From Nocardioides sp. zg-1308 (lineage in GTDB: Bacteria > Actinomycetota > Actinomycetes > Propionibacteriales > Nocardioidaceae), in the NCBI RefSeq assembly GCF_013155375.1, contig NZ_JABJQY010000002.1:62001-126000 (forward strand): 64,000 bases of DNA, read 5' to 3'. The position numbers and the translations under genes are program-made. Below, piece by piece: positions 1 to 8,700 of the stretch. Below the pieces are notes generated by a model. It saw nothing but the letters and a program-made list of their open reading frames with translations, was not told the DNA's origin and searched no databases. Every line of letters begins with the position of its first letter. The stretch's first letter is position 1.

Positions 1-371
1 TCGTTCCCGATGCTCGCCGAGAGGCTGTCGTTGCCCTCGCCGCCGTAGAGGACGTCGTCGCCCTGGCCGCCGTCGATCTTGTCGTTGCCGACGTCCCCCG
101 CGACCCAGTCGTTGCCGGGCTGGGCCGTGATCCAGTCGTCGCCGGAGTCCCCGTGCACCTCGTCGTCACCGTTGCCGGCGTAGACCGTGTCGTTGCCCGC
201 CCGGGCTGCGACGACGTCGCGACCGCCGAGGGACATGATCCGGTTGGGGTTGCCGTTGCCCTTGATGACGTCGTTGCCCGTGGTGCCTTGCGCCAGGGCG
301 TGGGCGGACGTCGCGGTCAGGGCGAGGGAGAGGGCCGCGAGAGCGACGCCGGCAGTGCGCATGAGGTCCAC
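1..371 (-). CDS. Secreted RTX-type calcium-binding repeat protein (5' end only)
   Basis: The reading frame runs off the left edge, so only the N-terminal part is present. It opens with a signal peptide (residues 1 to about 25, ending in AHA before LAQ). Repeats of the GGxGxDx hemolysin-type follow, such as GNGDDEVHG and GGQGDDVLYG, which in this family bind Ca2+ and fold outside the cell. I chose the GTG at 371 because AAGGGA sits 8 nt upstream; the ATG at 362 is the alternative and is poorly spaced. An 11-bp triple direct repeat lies just upstream. The function beyond calcium binding cannot be told from this part. Confidence 0.8.
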   Translation of the reverse strand, partial: MDLMRTAGVALAALSLALTATSAHALAQGTTGNDVIKGNGNPNRIMSLGGRDVVAARAGNDTVYAGNGDDEVHGDSGDDWITAQPGNDWVAGDVGNDKIDGGQGDDVLYGGEGNDSLSASIGN

Positions 372-393
372 GATCGAAGTCCCTTGATAGATA

Positions 394-426
394 GACCTCG
401 ATCTTAGGCAAATCTTGAGGAAATCT
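394..426 (-). promoter_or_regulatory. Three 11-bp direct repeats upstream of the RTX gene
   Basis: On the plus strand, three consecutive 11-mers end in ATCT: gacctcgatct, taggcaaatct and tgaggaaatct. An 11-bp period is one helical turn and is typical of OmpR/PhoP-family response regulator sites. The block sits 23 to 55 bp upstream of the RTX start and overlaps the stop codon of the CpaE-like gene. Regulator binding is inferred. Confidence 0.4.
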
Positions 427-1711
427 AGAACTTTGTCCGAAGTCGCCCACGGCGCCGTCCGGCCCGGCCCGTCGGTGCGTCCACCGACGCGGGGAACGTC
501 GCGTCGGCAAGCGCCGCGAGTCCGTGCACGAGGGGCGAGTCGCCGACCTCGGCGAGCGGCCGGCCCGAGACCAGCGCCTTGTCGACGCCCGCGCGGTCCT
601 CGGGCAGGAAGTGCAGCCCGGCCACCCGGCTGAACCCCTCGACCATCCCGGCGATCTCCTTCTCGGTCCAGCCGATCGAGCCGCGCATCCGGTTGACCAC
701 CACGCGCACGGGCGTGCCGGCCGTGCGCTCGCCGAGCTCGACCAGCCCCCGGGCGAGCCGCGCCAGGCCGACAGGGTCGGCGGCACCGACGACCACCACC
801 TCGTCGGCCTGCTCCACCGCGGCCAGGGTGAGCGCGTTGCGGCCCGGGCGTCCGCCGAAGTCGGAGCCGGCGTCGTCCTCGAGGGAGAACCCGCTGTCGA
901 CCACCACCTGGCCGTGGCCGCGCGCGCGGTCGAGCAGCTGCTCGACGTGGGCGGGTCGCACCTCGCGCCAGCGGTCGGCGCGAGGAAGCCCGGTGACGAC
1001 GGCGAGGTGGTCGCCGACGCCGCGGCACACCGACGGGAACCGGTCGTCGAGCTGTCCCGCCGCGGCCAGCCGGGCGGCGGAGAGCAGCCCGGAGACCTCG
1101 TCGAGGATGCCGAGCTGCTGGGCGACGGCGCCGCCCCAGGGATCGAGGTCGGTCAGCACCACGTCGACCCCACGCCGGGCGACCTCGCACGCGAGGTTGG
1201 TGGCCACGGTCGTACGGCCCGGGGCGCCCGCCGGCCCCCACACGACGACGACCCGCCCGGCCTCGGTCCCGGGTGCAGCCCCCGGACCGGCCGCGAGGTC
1301 CGGCACGACGGCGCCCGCGACCGCGTCGTCGAGGCGGACCACCGCCGTGTCGGCGACGTCGTCGGCCGTCGTCACGACCTCGGGCAGCGAGTCGAGCTCG
1401 CCGGCGCCGACCACGGCGGCGATGCCGAGGCGCTGGGCGCGCTCGCGGACGTCGACGTCGTCGGGGCGGACCGACGTCACCGCGACAGGCCGGACGGCGT
1501 GCCGGCGCAGGTGCGCGACCGAGGCGGGGTCGAGGCCCGGCGCGTCGAGCGAGACCACGGCGACGTCGGCCTGCCCGCTGGTGACCGACGCGAGCAGGTC
1601 GTCGACGTCGACGCACCGCTTGAGGACGACCACGCCCGGGTGCGCCTCGAGGTCGGTGAGGGCCGGCGACTCCCACGGCTCCCCCGCCGCGAGGAGCAGC
1701 ACGCAGATCAC
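425..1711 (-). CDS. CpaE/TadZ-like ParA-superfamily ATPase (pilus assembly)
   Basis: A 428-residue protein with an N-terminal receiver-like segment (about 1-125) and a MinD/ParA-type ATPase domain. The P-loop at about 159-168 reads GPAGAPGRTT, a deviant Walker A with Arg where Lys is usual. A later DLDPWGG resembles the ParA switch region. CpaE/TadZ proteins localise Tad/Flp pilus machines. The start is GTG 1711, 5 nt after the stop of the SAF-domain gene, giving a two-gene operon. A longer frame to 1942 exists but overlaps that gene. No pilin, TadA or TadB is in the window, so the pilus role rests on the pair only. Confidence 0.7.
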   Translation of the reverse strand: MICVLLLAAGEPWESPALTDLEAHPGVVVLKRCVDVDDLLASVTSGQADVAVVSLDAPGLDPASVAHLRRHAVRPVAVTSVRPDDVDVRERAQRLGIAAVVGAGELDSLPEVVTTADDVADTAVVRLDDAVAGAVVPDLAAGPGAAPGTEAGRVVVVWGPAGAPGRTTVATNLACEVARRGVDVVLTDLDPWGGAVAQQLGILDEVSGLLSAARLAAAGQLDDRFPSVCRGVGDHLAVVTGLPRADRWREVRPAHVEQLLDRARGHGQVVVDSGFSLEDDAGSDFGGRPGRNALTLAAVEQADEVVVVGAADPVGLARLARGLVELGERTAGTPVRVVVNRMRGSIGWTEKEIAGMVEGFSRVAGLHFLPEDRAGVDKALVSGRPLAEVGDSPLVHGLAALADATFPASVDAPTGRAGRRRGRLRTKF

Positions 1712-1716
1712 GACGC

Positions 1717-2418
1717 TCAGCCCCGGCCGACCACGCGCACGCGGTCGTCGCCGCTGGCCGCGAGCAGCAGCCCCAGCGAGTCCTCGTCGTCGTCGGGGAC
1801 GGCCAGCACCAGCTGGCGGCTCGTCGCGGACGCGAACGAGTCGGACACGAGCGGGGCGTCGAGCACCGCGATGTCCTCCAGCACCGGCTCGGCGACACGA
1901 CGCGCGGCACGGCCGCCCGACGCCTGGTCGCCGATCACCCACACGTCGACGCGCGACCCGCGCGCCAGGTCCGTCGGGACGTGCTCGGCCGCGACGGCGA
2001 TCGACACCGCCACCGTGCCGTCGCCGGTCGGCTCGCCGAGCGCACCGGCCGGGACCAGCTCGCCGGCGGCGAGGGGCCGGGTGAGGGTGAGCGCAGCGGG
2101 CAGCTCGTCGCCGACGGCGAGGTAGTGGTCGTGGTCGGCGCTGTCGCCGAAGCGCACGCTGGTCGCCTCGAGGTCAGCGGCCGTCAGCGTCTGCCCGGCG
2201 ACGAGGTCGCCGGAGGCCGACCACACCGACGTCATGTCGTCGGCGGTGGAGAGCAGGCGCGCGCCGGCCACCACCGACCCGGTGACCAGGACGACACCCA
2301 CCCACAGCCGCGGGTCGCGCCACCCGGAGGTGGCGGCCCGGGTCGCCACCGGGACGTCACCGGCGGGTGGCCGGAGGTCGGGGTTGCGGGACAGGCTCCG
2401 AGACAGGTTCCGAGACAC
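1717..2418 (-). CDS. SAF-domain (CpaB/RcpC-like) membrane-anchored protein
   Basis: A 233-residue protein with one N-terminal membrane segment (about 34-52, LWVGVVLVTGSVVAGARLL) followed by a SAF domain (DLVAGQTLTAADLEATSV at about 70-90). SAF domains of this type occur in CpaB/RcpC pilus assembly proteins and in antifreeze-like periplasmic domains. It is followed 5 nt later by the CpaE-like ATPase. The GTG start lies 6 nt after an AATGAT hexamer with no Shine-Dalgarno, so the mRNA may be leaderless. The first 12 codons contain a short tandem repeat (CTGTCTCGGA-like units). Confidence 0.65.
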   Translation of the reverse strand: MSRNLSRSLSRNPDLRPPAGDVPVATRAATSGWRDPRLWVGVVLVTGSVVAGARLLSTADDMTSVWSASGDLVAGQTLTAADLEATSVRFGDSADHDHYLAVGDELPAALTLTRPLAAGELVPAGALGEPTGDGTVAVSIAVAAEHVPTDLARGSRVDVWVIGDQASGGRAARRVAEPVLEDIAVLDAPLVSDSFASATSRQLVLAVPDDDEDSLGLLLAASGDDRVRVVGRG

Positions 2419-2519
2419 AGGCCCATCATTGCCTCACCCGCCGGGGTTCACACCTGTCCTTCCACAGGCCCCGGCCCGGGCGTCGCCCCCGGCACCCCCG
2501 TCGGTGGCACGATGACCCC

Positions 2520-2771
2520 ATGGCCGACGACCCCCGCTTCCTGACGCTCGCCGACGTCGCCGACGTGCTCAACACCTCCAGCGCCCAGGTCTACGCCCTC
2601 GTCCGGAGGGGCGAGCTGCCCGCGATCAAGATCGGCGGGCGCGGCCAGTGGCGCGTCGAGCGGGCGCAGCTCGAGGAGTTCATCCAGCGGATGTACGTCG
2701 AGACCCGGACGTTCGTCGACCAGCACCCGTTCGTCGACGCCGAGGCGGCCCCGGCGCAGGAGAGCGACTAG
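2520..2771 (+). CDS. Small excisionase-family HTH DNA-binding protein
   Basis: An 83-residue protein consisting almost only of a MerR/excisionase-type winged helix (LTLADVADVLNTSSAQVYALVRRGELPAIKIGGRGQ split over residues 7-42). Such BldC-like or Xis-like proteins bind DNA as small regulators. The ATG is 6 nt after CACGAT, suggesting a leaderless mRNA. It is divergent from the SAF-domain gene and its stop directly abuts the stop of htrA. No integrase is nearby, so a chromosomal regulator is likelier than a phage excisionase. Confidence 0.8.
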   Translation: MADDPRFLTLADVADVLNTSSAQVYALVRRGELPAIKIGGRGQWRVERAQLEEFIQRMYVETRTFVDQHPFVDAEAAPAQESD

Positions 2772-4400
2772 TCAGCCGACCTTGCCGTCGAGCTCGACCT
2801 GCACCACGCGCTGCTCGCCGCCGCGCACGACGGCCATCTCGACCGTCTCGCCCGGCAGGTGCGTACGGATCGCCACGATGAGGGCGATGCCGTCGTTGAC
2901 CGGCTGGTCGTCGACCGAGACGATCACGTCGTCCTGCGTGAGGCCGGCACGCTCGGCCGGGGTGCCCGGCATGACCTCGGTGATGGTCGCGCCCTCGGCG
3001 TCGGGCTCACCGCCGGTGCGCACCTGAGCGCCGATCACGGGGTACTCCGCCTTGCCGGTGCGCAGGATCTGGTCGACCGTCGTGCGGACCTGCTCGATGG
3101 GGATCGCGAAGCCGACCCCGATGTTGCCCGACTCGGCCGTGGCACCGCCGGTGGTCGCGATGGCGGAGTTGACCCCGACGACCTCGCCGGCAAGGTTGAC
3201 CAGCGGTCCTCCCGAGTTGCCGGGGTTGATCGCGGCGTCGGTCTGCACGGCGTTGATGTAGGACGACTGGTCGTCGGACTCGCCCGAGGTGGTCACCGGG
3301 CGGTTGAGGGCGCTGACGATGCCCGACGTCACCGTCTGGCTCAGGCCGAGCGGGGCACCGAAGGCGACGACCGAGTCACCGACGCGGAGGACCTGCGATG
3401 CACCGAGAGCCGCCGGCTCGAGGCCGCCGGCTCCCTCGATCGCGAGCACCGCGAGGTCGTAGACCGCGCTGCGTCCCACGACCGTGGCCTCGTAGCGCTC
3501 GCCGGACTCGTCGATGACGACGATGGGACCCTCCTCGTCGGCGGCCGAGGCGACGACGTGGTTGTTGGTCACGACGTGGCCGTCGCGGTCGAGGACGAAG
3601 CCGGACCCCGTCGCTCCCCCGGACTGGCCGTCGAGCTCCGCGAGGATCTGCACGGTGCTGGGCAGCAGCGCCTGGGCGACGGCCGAGACCGAGCCGTTGT
3701 CGGCCTCGAGGGGTGCAGCTGTCTGGGTGCGGACGCCGCCGAGACCGTTGCTGTTGGTGCCGGGCTGCGAGGCGAGCTCGTCCTGCAGGGCGCCGCCGGC
3801 GAGGCCGCCGAGCAGCCCGACGACGAGCGCGAGCGCCGCGACCGACGGCCACACCCAGAGCGGGAACCGGCGGGACGGCGTCGACGGGGCTGCATAGGCG
3901 GGTCGGCCGTACGGCGCGGGACCCGGCCCGAACCAGGGGCCGGGTGCGTTCGGGTCGCCCGTCCCCCCGGGGCCACCGGGGCCACCCGGTCCTGCCTGCG
4001 GACCCTGCGGAGCGCCGGGACCCATCGGGCCCGTCTGGTTCATCGGGATCGTGCGGGCCGCCGGCTCGGCGGACGGCGCCTCGCCGTAGCGCCCCGGGTG
4101 CGGCGGGGGTCCGGCGAGCATGCCGTCACTGCCGTAGGGCCGGCCCTCGGGCTGCACGCGGGGTGCGGGCCGGTCGACGGCGTCGGCGGCATCGGCCGCG
4201 TGGTCAGGAGCGGCGGCATCGGCCTGGTGGTCGGCCTCCGTGCCGGGCTGCGTGGGGCGCCAGCCGGCCAGCGGTTGGGTCGGCTCGTCGTGCGCCTGCT
4301 CCGGCGCGGACTCGTACGCCTGGCGCTCGGGCGCGTGCCCGGGCTCGGACCGTCCCGGGTCGGAGTCGGTCTGCTCGTCGGGCTCGCGCGCGTCGCTCAC
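2772..4400 (-). CDS. htrA: Membrane-anchored HtrA/DegP-type serine protease with PDZ domain
   Basis: A 542-residue protein. It has a long Pro/Gly/Ala-rich cytoplasmic region (1 to about 175), one membrane segment (about 178-205), a trypsin-like protease domain and a C-terminal PDZ domain (about 445-530). The catalytic triad is visible as TNNHVV, YDLAVL and NPGNSGGP. The family degrades misfolded proteins outside the membrane. It is the last gene of sigE-anti-sigma-htrA, with its ATG overlapping the anti-sigma stop by 4 bp, the same order as mycobacterial sigE-rseA-htrA. Repeated GPGGPGG codons make the linker low-complexity. Confidence 0.92.
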   Translation of the reverse strand: MSDAREPDEQTDSDPGRSEPGHAPERQAYESAPEQAHDEPTQPLAGWRPTQPGTEADHQADAAAPDHAADAADAVDRPAPRVQPEGRPYGSDGMLAGPPPHPGRYGEAPSAEPAARTIPMNQTGPMGPGAPQGPQAGPGGPGGPGGTGDPNAPGPWFGPGPAPYGRPAYAAPSTPSRRFPLWVWPSVAALALVVGLLGGLAGGALQDELASQPGTNSNGLGGVRTQTAAPLEADNGSVSAVAQALLPSTVQILAELDGQSGGATGSGFVLDRDGHVVTNNHVVASAADEEGPIVVIDESGERYEATVVGRSAVYDLAVLAIEGAGGLEPAALGASQVLRVGDSVVAFGAPLGLSQTVTSGIVSALNRPVTTSGESDDQSSYINAVQTDAAINPGNSGGPLVNLAGEVVGVNSAIATTGGATAESGNIGVGFAIPIEQVRTTVDQILRTGKAEYPVIGAQVRTGGEPDAEGATITEVMPGTPAERAGLTQDDVIVSVDDQPVNDGIALIVAIRTHLPGETVEMAVVRGGEQRVVQVELDGKVG

Positions 4401-4933
4401 GGAGCAATCTTCTCCCGGATCGCCACGAGGCGCTCGGCCAGGGGCGTCCGGGAGGGTGAGACCGGGCCGCGAGCGGACCGGTCGTCGACCTTGACGGCCG
4501 GTGCGACGGGCGCGACGGGTGCGACCGGTCGGGTCAGGTCGGTGACCGGCGGGCGCGGCTCGACCCGCGGCCCCCCGGCGACGCCGAGGGCGAGGACGCC
4601 CACGACGCAGGCGCTCGCCGCCCCTCCGCCGATGGCCACGAGGCCTCGACGGGAGCGGGGCTGCGAGGTCGGGAACGGCGGCGCCGCGAGCGCTCCGCCG
4701 GCGCTCGGCTCGAGCGACGAGCAGCGTCCGCGCAGCGCGGACTTGAAGTCGTGCGAGGTCTGGGCGGGGCCGTGGGACAGCTGGGCGAGCTGGGTCTTGA
4801 CCCAGCCCTCCTGCTCGACGAGGTCACGGCACGAGTGGCAGCCGTGGACGTGGGCCCAGCAGCGCTCCTCCTCCTCCGCCGAGAGGTGGCCGTCGAGCAG
4901 CGCGCTCACGCGAGAGCCGAGGTGCGTCATCAC
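4397..4933 (-). CDS. rseA: Zinc-binding anti-sigma factor (RseA-like)
   Basis: A 178-residue protein. The N-terminal zinc anti-sigma motif Hx3Cx2C is visible in AHVHGCHSC (about residues 27-36), which binds ECF sigma factors. A membrane-like hydrophobic segment follows at about residues 100-122 ([24 protein letters not shown]). The tail has a VAP tandem repeat. It overlaps sigE by 4 bp upstream and htrA by 4 bp downstream. By synteny it should inhibit SigE. The symbol follows the mycobacterial locus. Confidence 0.85.
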   Translation of the reverse strand: MMTHLGSRVSALLDGHLSAEEEERCWAHVHGCHSCRDLVEQEGWVKTQLAQLSHGPAQTSHDFKSALRGRCSSLEPSAGGALAAPPFPTSQPRSRRGLVAIGGGAASACVVGVLALGVAGGPRVEPRPPVTDLTRPVAPVAPVAPAVKVDDRSARGPVSPSRTPLAERLVAIREKIAP

Positions 4934-5553
4934 GACACCGTCCCGGGACGCAGGCCGAGCCCGTGGGTCGTGGGGCCGGAGTAGCGCTGGCGACCCGCGG
5001 CCGGCTCGCGGTGGGCGAGCGCCTTGCGCAGCATGCCGCGGCCGCGGTGGATGCGGGAGCGCACGGTGCCGAGCTTGGCCCCGAGGATCTCCGCGATCTC
5101 CTCATAGCTGAGCCCCTCGACGTCGCACAGCACCACGGCGGCGCGGAAGTCGGGCGGGAGCGTGGCGAGAGCGGTCTCGATGTCGTCGTCGAAGGTCCGG
5201 TCGGCCACGGCGAGCTCCGGCGCCGGCGCCGGGCTGGTGAGCCGGGCGGCGCGCTCCTCGGAGAGCGGATCGAAGCGGATGCGCTGCTTGCGGCGGGCGC
5301 CGTCGAGGAACAGGTTGGTGGTGATGCGGTGCAGCCAGCCCTCGAACGTGCCGGGCGTGTAGGTGTCCAGCGAGCGGAAGACCCGGACGAACACCTCCTG
5401 GGTGAGGTCCTCGGCGTCCGGGCGGTTGCCGGTGAGCCGGTAGGCGAGGCGGAACACCCGGTCGGAGTGCTCCTCGACGACCTCGTCCCACGTCGGGACA
5501 GCCACCACCGCTGCGACAGGCTCCGGCGTGGTGCTGTCGGCCTGATCGCCCAC
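4930..5553 (-). CDS. sigE: ECF-family RNA polymerase sigma factor SigE
   Basis: A 207-residue ECF sigma factor: region 2 ([19 protein letters not shown], then [14 protein letters not shown]) and region 4 ([19 protein letters not shown] with [12 protein letters not shown]). I chose GTG 5553 because AGGGAG lies 5 nt upstream. The frame stays open to 5781, and ATG 5652 ([10 protein letters not shown]) is an alternative. Between them, GGAAC (5635-5639, minus strand) and CGTC (5612-5615) resemble ECF promoter parts, but with a 19-nt spacer, so autoregulation is only a guess. It heads the operon with the anti-sigma factor and htrA and is divergent from the O-methyltransferase. Confidence 0.88.
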   Translation of the reverse strand: MGDQADSTTPEPVAAVVAVPTWDEVVEEHSDRVFRLAYRLTGNRPDAEDLTQEVFVRVFRSLDTYTPGTFEGWLHRITTNLFLDGARRKQRIRFDPLSEERAARLTSPAPAPELAVADRTFDDDIETALATLPPDFRAAVVLCDVEGLSYEEIAEILGAKLGTVRSRIHRGRGMLRKALAHREPAAGRQRYSGPTTHGLGLRPGTVS

Positions 5554-5755
5554 GGGCGCTCCCTGGTTCGTCTTCCTCGACCGCAGCTGCAACGGTTCGC
5601 TGTCCTTCCCTGACGCTAGGCACCCCGCCTGAGAGTTCCCTGTGAACCTCATGCGCTCCGGCCAAGAAACCCGGTCGGCGTATTGCGTCCAACGACCGGC
5701 GTACGCCGTGTGTTCCCGGCCACGTCGGCGCTCTGCCGCGCGATAGAGTCCGCAG

Positions 5756-6415
5756 GTGCCCAACCACACCTCTTCGATCAAGCCCGCGAGCTGGTCCTAC
5801 GCCGAGTCGTTCGTGGCCGAGGACGAGGTCCTGGCCGCCGCCCGCAGCCGCGCCGACGAGGTGGGCGTGTCGCCGGTGGGCCCCGGAGCGGGCGCTGCCC
5901 TGCGCTTCCTGGCCTCGGTCCTCGACGCCCGCGCGGTGGTGGAGATCGGCACCGGCACGGGCGTCTCCGGCCTCTGGATGCTGCGCGGCATGCGCGCCGA
6001 CGGCGTGCTGACCACGGTCGACATCGAGGCCGAGCACCAGCGCCTCGCCAAGGAGACCTTCGCCGAGGCCGGCATCCCCGGCAACCGGGCCCGCACCATC
6101 GCCGGCGCTGGGCTCGACGTGCTCCCCCGCCTGACCGACGGCCACTACGATCTGGTGTTCTGCGACGGCGACAAGCGCGAGTACGCCGCCTACCTCAAGG
6201 AGGCGCTGCGCCTCCTGCGCCCCGGCGGGATCGTCGCCTTCGACAACGCCCTCTGGCACGACCGCGTCGCCGACCCGTCCCAGCGCGACGAGGAGACCGT
6301 CACCATCCGCGAGCTCGGGCGCACCGTCCTCGACCACGAGTCCCTCGTGCCCGTGCTCCTCCCCGTCGGCGACGGTCTGCTCGTGGCGAAGAAGGAGTGG
6401 GCCCCGGAGGGCTGA
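5756..6415 (+). CDS. Class I SAM-dependent O-methyltransferase
   Basis: A 219-residue protein like the catechol/caffeoyl-CoA O-methyltransferase family and mycobacterial Rv1220c. The SAM-binding motif [16 protein letters not shown] is at about residues 61-76, the acidic loop TVDIEAEH follows, and FCDGDK resembles the metal-binding Asp region. The GTG is 6 nt after TAGAGT with no Shine-Dalgarno, consistent with a leaderless mRNA. The position divergent from sigE is the same as in mycobacteria, which supports the assignment; the substrate is unknown. Confidence 0.88.
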   Translation: MPNHTSSIKPASWSYAESFVAEDEVLAAARSRADEVGVSPVGPGAGAALRFLASVLDARAVVEIGTGTGVSGLWMLRGMRADGVLTTVDIEAEHQRLAKETFAEAGIPGNRARTIAGAGLDVLPRLTDGHYDLVFCDGDKREYAAYLKEALRLLRPGGIVAFDNALWHDRVADPSQRDEETVTIRELGRTVLDHESLVPVLLPVGDGLLVAKKEWAPEG

Positions 6416-6455
6416 TCGGTCCCGACGCCGTCGGGCGCTGGGGGCGGTGCTATCT

Positions 6456-6769
6456 GGCTCGCTCCGCTCGCGTGCTCGGCGCCCTGAAAGGCGCTGTCTT
6501 CCCTCCTCGGCTTGCTCGCTGCGCTCGCGTCGCTCGTCAGTCCAGACAGCGCCGGGCGCCGAGCCTCCAGACGGTCTGACCTCGGGGCTCGCCACGCTCG
6601 CTACGCCGAGATGAGGCCTTGCCTCACCGCCTCAGCCCACGCGCTCGGCGCCCGACGTCGTCTGGACTGACGAGCGAGCAAGCGCGACGAGCGCAGCGAG
6701 GCAGCGCCGTCGAGCGAGGAGGGAAGACGACGTCTTCCAGGGCGCCGAGCACGGCGAGCGGAGCGAGCC
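6456..6769. repeat. Long imperfect inverted repeat (arms about 109 and 127 bp)
   Basis: This fills the 400-bp space between the convergent O-methyltransferase and pepA. Left arm 6456-6564 and right arm 6643-6769 are reverse complements with small indels. Perfect blocks include 6530-6547 with 6660-6677 (18 bp), 6496-6509 with 6715-6728 (14 bp) and 6472-6486 with 6738-6752 (15 bp). The loop is about 78 bp. The arms contain nested short palindromes of the GAGCGCAGCGAG type. I see no gene in this interval. Confidence 0.85.
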
Positions 6770-6816
6770 CATCAAGCACAGCACGCGCGCGCGGGGCGAG
6801 CGCCATCAGTAGAGCC

Positions 6817-8346
6817 TCAGGAGATCCCGTCGAGAGGGTCCTCGCTGCCCAGCCAGGCGAGCAGCAGCCGCGGGCCGAAGCCACTGGGGCCGGCGGTCCA
6901 CTCGTGCCGGTCGGCCGGCGACTCCGCCGCGGAGGCGAAGTCGATGTGGACCCACGGCACGTCGCCGGCGAAGTGCTGGAGGAACAGCGCCGCGGTGATC
7001 GCGCCGGCACCGCCGGCGGCGTTGTCGCCGTCGGCGATCTTGGACGCCACCCGCTCCTCGTAGTCCTTGACCAGCGGCATCCGCCAGACGTTCTCGCCGG
7101 ACGTCGCCGAGGCCTGCTCGACGTGCGCGACGAGCTCGTCGCGGTTGGCGAAGTAGCCGGCGGTCCACTGTCCGAGCGACACCTTCATGGCGCCGGTGAG
7201 GGTGGCGATGTCGACCAGCACGGTCGGCGACAGCTCGGCGACGGCGTACGCCATGGCGTCGGCGAGCACGAGGCGACCCTCGGCGTCGGTGTTGTTGACC
7301 TCGGAGGTGCGGCCGCCGAAGTGGGTGATGACGTCGCCGGGGCGCATCGCGGACCCGCTGACGGCGTTCTCGGCCGCCGGGACGAGGCCGATGACGCGGA
7401 CGGGGCAGCCGACGTCGCGCAGGGCGGCCATCGTCGCGATCACCGCGCCGCCGCCGCTCATGTCGCGCTTCATGGTGAGCATGCCCTCGCTGGGCTTGAT
7501 GTCCAGGCCGCCGCTGTCGAACGTGATGCCCTTGCCCACCAGCACGACCGTCGGCGTACGGCGCGAGGCGCCGGGCGGGGTGTAGTCCATCCGGATCAGC
7601 CGCGGCTCGTGTGCAGAGCCGCCACCGACGGCGAGGATGCCGCCGAAGCCGTCGGCCACCAGGCGCTGCTCGTCCCAGACCGTCACCTCGAGACCGCCGG
7701 CCGCGCCGACCTCGACGGCCTGCTCGGCCAGCCAGGCCGGTGTCTTGAGGTTGGCCGGGACGGTGGCGAGGGCGCGCGAGCGCCAGCCGGCTCCGCCGAG
7801 GGCGAGGGCGCGGGCGAGCTCGTCGTCGGCGCCGTCGTCGGAGATGTCGGCCAGCACGATGCGGCCGACGGGGCGCTCCTTGGGGCCGGTCGAGCGCCAG
7901 TGGAAGGCGAACGAGCCGAGCATCGCACCGACCACGACGGCGCCGAGGCCGTCGTCGGGCGCGATGGCCGCGAGGGTGGTGACGACGCTGACGCGGTCCT
8001 TGGTGGCGCGGGCGAGTGCTGCTCCGGCGCGACGGAAGTCGGTCGGGGACGCCTCCCCCACGCCGATGAGGAGCACGACGCTCACGTCGTCGGAGGTCTC
8101 CTGGGCGGAGACGGGCACGACGGTGACCTCACCCGTGCGCCCGGTCCCGCGGGCGGCCTCGAGCGCCGCGAGCAGGTCGATCCCGAGAGCCTCGGAGGCC
8201 TCCTCGGCACCGGGGCCGAGGAGCGGCGCCTCGTCGCCGGGGAGGACCGGGAAGGCCCACACCTCGGCTCCGCCGATCTGGTGCGGGAGTGCGGCGCTGA
8301 GCGCGAACTCGGGTGGGGAGACCTGCGTCGGCAGTTGCGTGGCCAC
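6817..8346 (-). CDS. pepA: Leucyl aminopeptidase (M17 family)
   Basis: A 509-residue cytosolic aminopeptidase with the usual M17 two-domain layout: a variable N-terminal domain (1 to about 180) and a catalytic C-terminal domain with two metal ions. Hallmarks visible are GKGITFDSGG (metal ligand Asp) and NTDAEGRLVLADAMAYA (family signature). The family removes N-terminal residues during protein turnover. The GTG start is 2 bp after the stop of the DUF3117 gene, so translation is probably coupled. Confidence 0.95.
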   Translation of the reverse strand: MATQLPTQVSPPEFALSAALPHQIGGAEVWAFPVLPGDEAPLLGPGAEEASEALGIDLLAALEAARGTGRTGEVTVVPVSAQETSDDVSVVLLIGVGEASPTDFRRAGAALARATKDRVSVVTTLAAIAPDDGLGAVVVGAMLGSFAFHWRSTGPKERPVGRIVLADISDDGADDELARALALGGAGWRSRALATVPANLKTPAWLAEQAVEVGAAGGLEVTVWDEQRLVADGFGGILAVGGGSAHEPRLIRMDYTPPGASRRTPTVVLVGKGITFDSGGLDIKPSEGMLTMKRDMSGGGAVIATMAALRDVGCPVRVIGLVPAAENAVSGSAMRPGDVITHFGGRTSEVNNTDAEGRLVLADAMAYAVAELSPTVLVDIATLTGAMKVSLGQWTAGYFANRDELVAHVEQASATSGENVWRMPLVKDYEERVASKIADGDNAAGGAGAITAALFLQHFAGDVPWVHIDFASAAESPADRHEWTAGPSGFGPRLLLAWLGSEDPLDGIS

Positions 8347-8348
8347 GA

Positions 8349-8516
8349 TCAGCCGACGACGTCCTTGAGGGCGTCCCCGAGAGCCGTTGCCTCATCGGCG
8401 TTCAGCTCGACCACCAGACGCCCACCGCCCTCGAGCGGGACGCGCATGACGATCCCGCGGCCCTCCTTGGTGACCTCGAGCGGTCCGTCGCCCGTGCGGG
8501 GCTTCATGGCGGCCAT
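8349..8516 (-). CDS. DUF3117 small protein
   Basis: A 55-residue protein starting MAAMKPRTGDGPLEVTKEG and ending LGDALKDVVG, which I recognise as the actinobacterial DUF3117 family. Its function is unknown. AGAGGTG upstream of the ATG is a good Shine-Dalgarno. It lies 2 bp upstream of pepA, so the two are probably co-transcribed. Confidence 0.88.
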   Translation of the reverse strand: MAAMKPRTGDGPLEVTKEGRGIVMRVPLEGGGRLVVELNADEATALGDALKDVVG

Positions 8517-8700
8517 CGGCGCACCTCTTCCTGTTCAGCCATCTGTCGGCGATGGTGGCTCTTCACATGCGAAACGAGGCGGCTGAGTCGTGCCTGGCCA
8601 CCTCGATCGGCGTCGTACAGGATTCATTATCCCTCATCGGGCGCGTGATCGGCACCACAGGGCGCACGGAGCCCGGGAGGGTGTCGGGCAGACTGCCCCC

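Noticed and set aside
524..2125. Long plus-strand open frame opposite the pilus genes
   Set aside because: It is an antisense shadow: the minus-strand frames have the recognisable domains, and long chance frames are common at this GC content.
2859..5111. Plus-strand 750-residue open frame opposite htrA and sigE
   Set aside because: The residues are dominated by Arg, Gly and Asp without any domain, and the opposite strand encodes HtrA, the anti-sigma factor and SigE.
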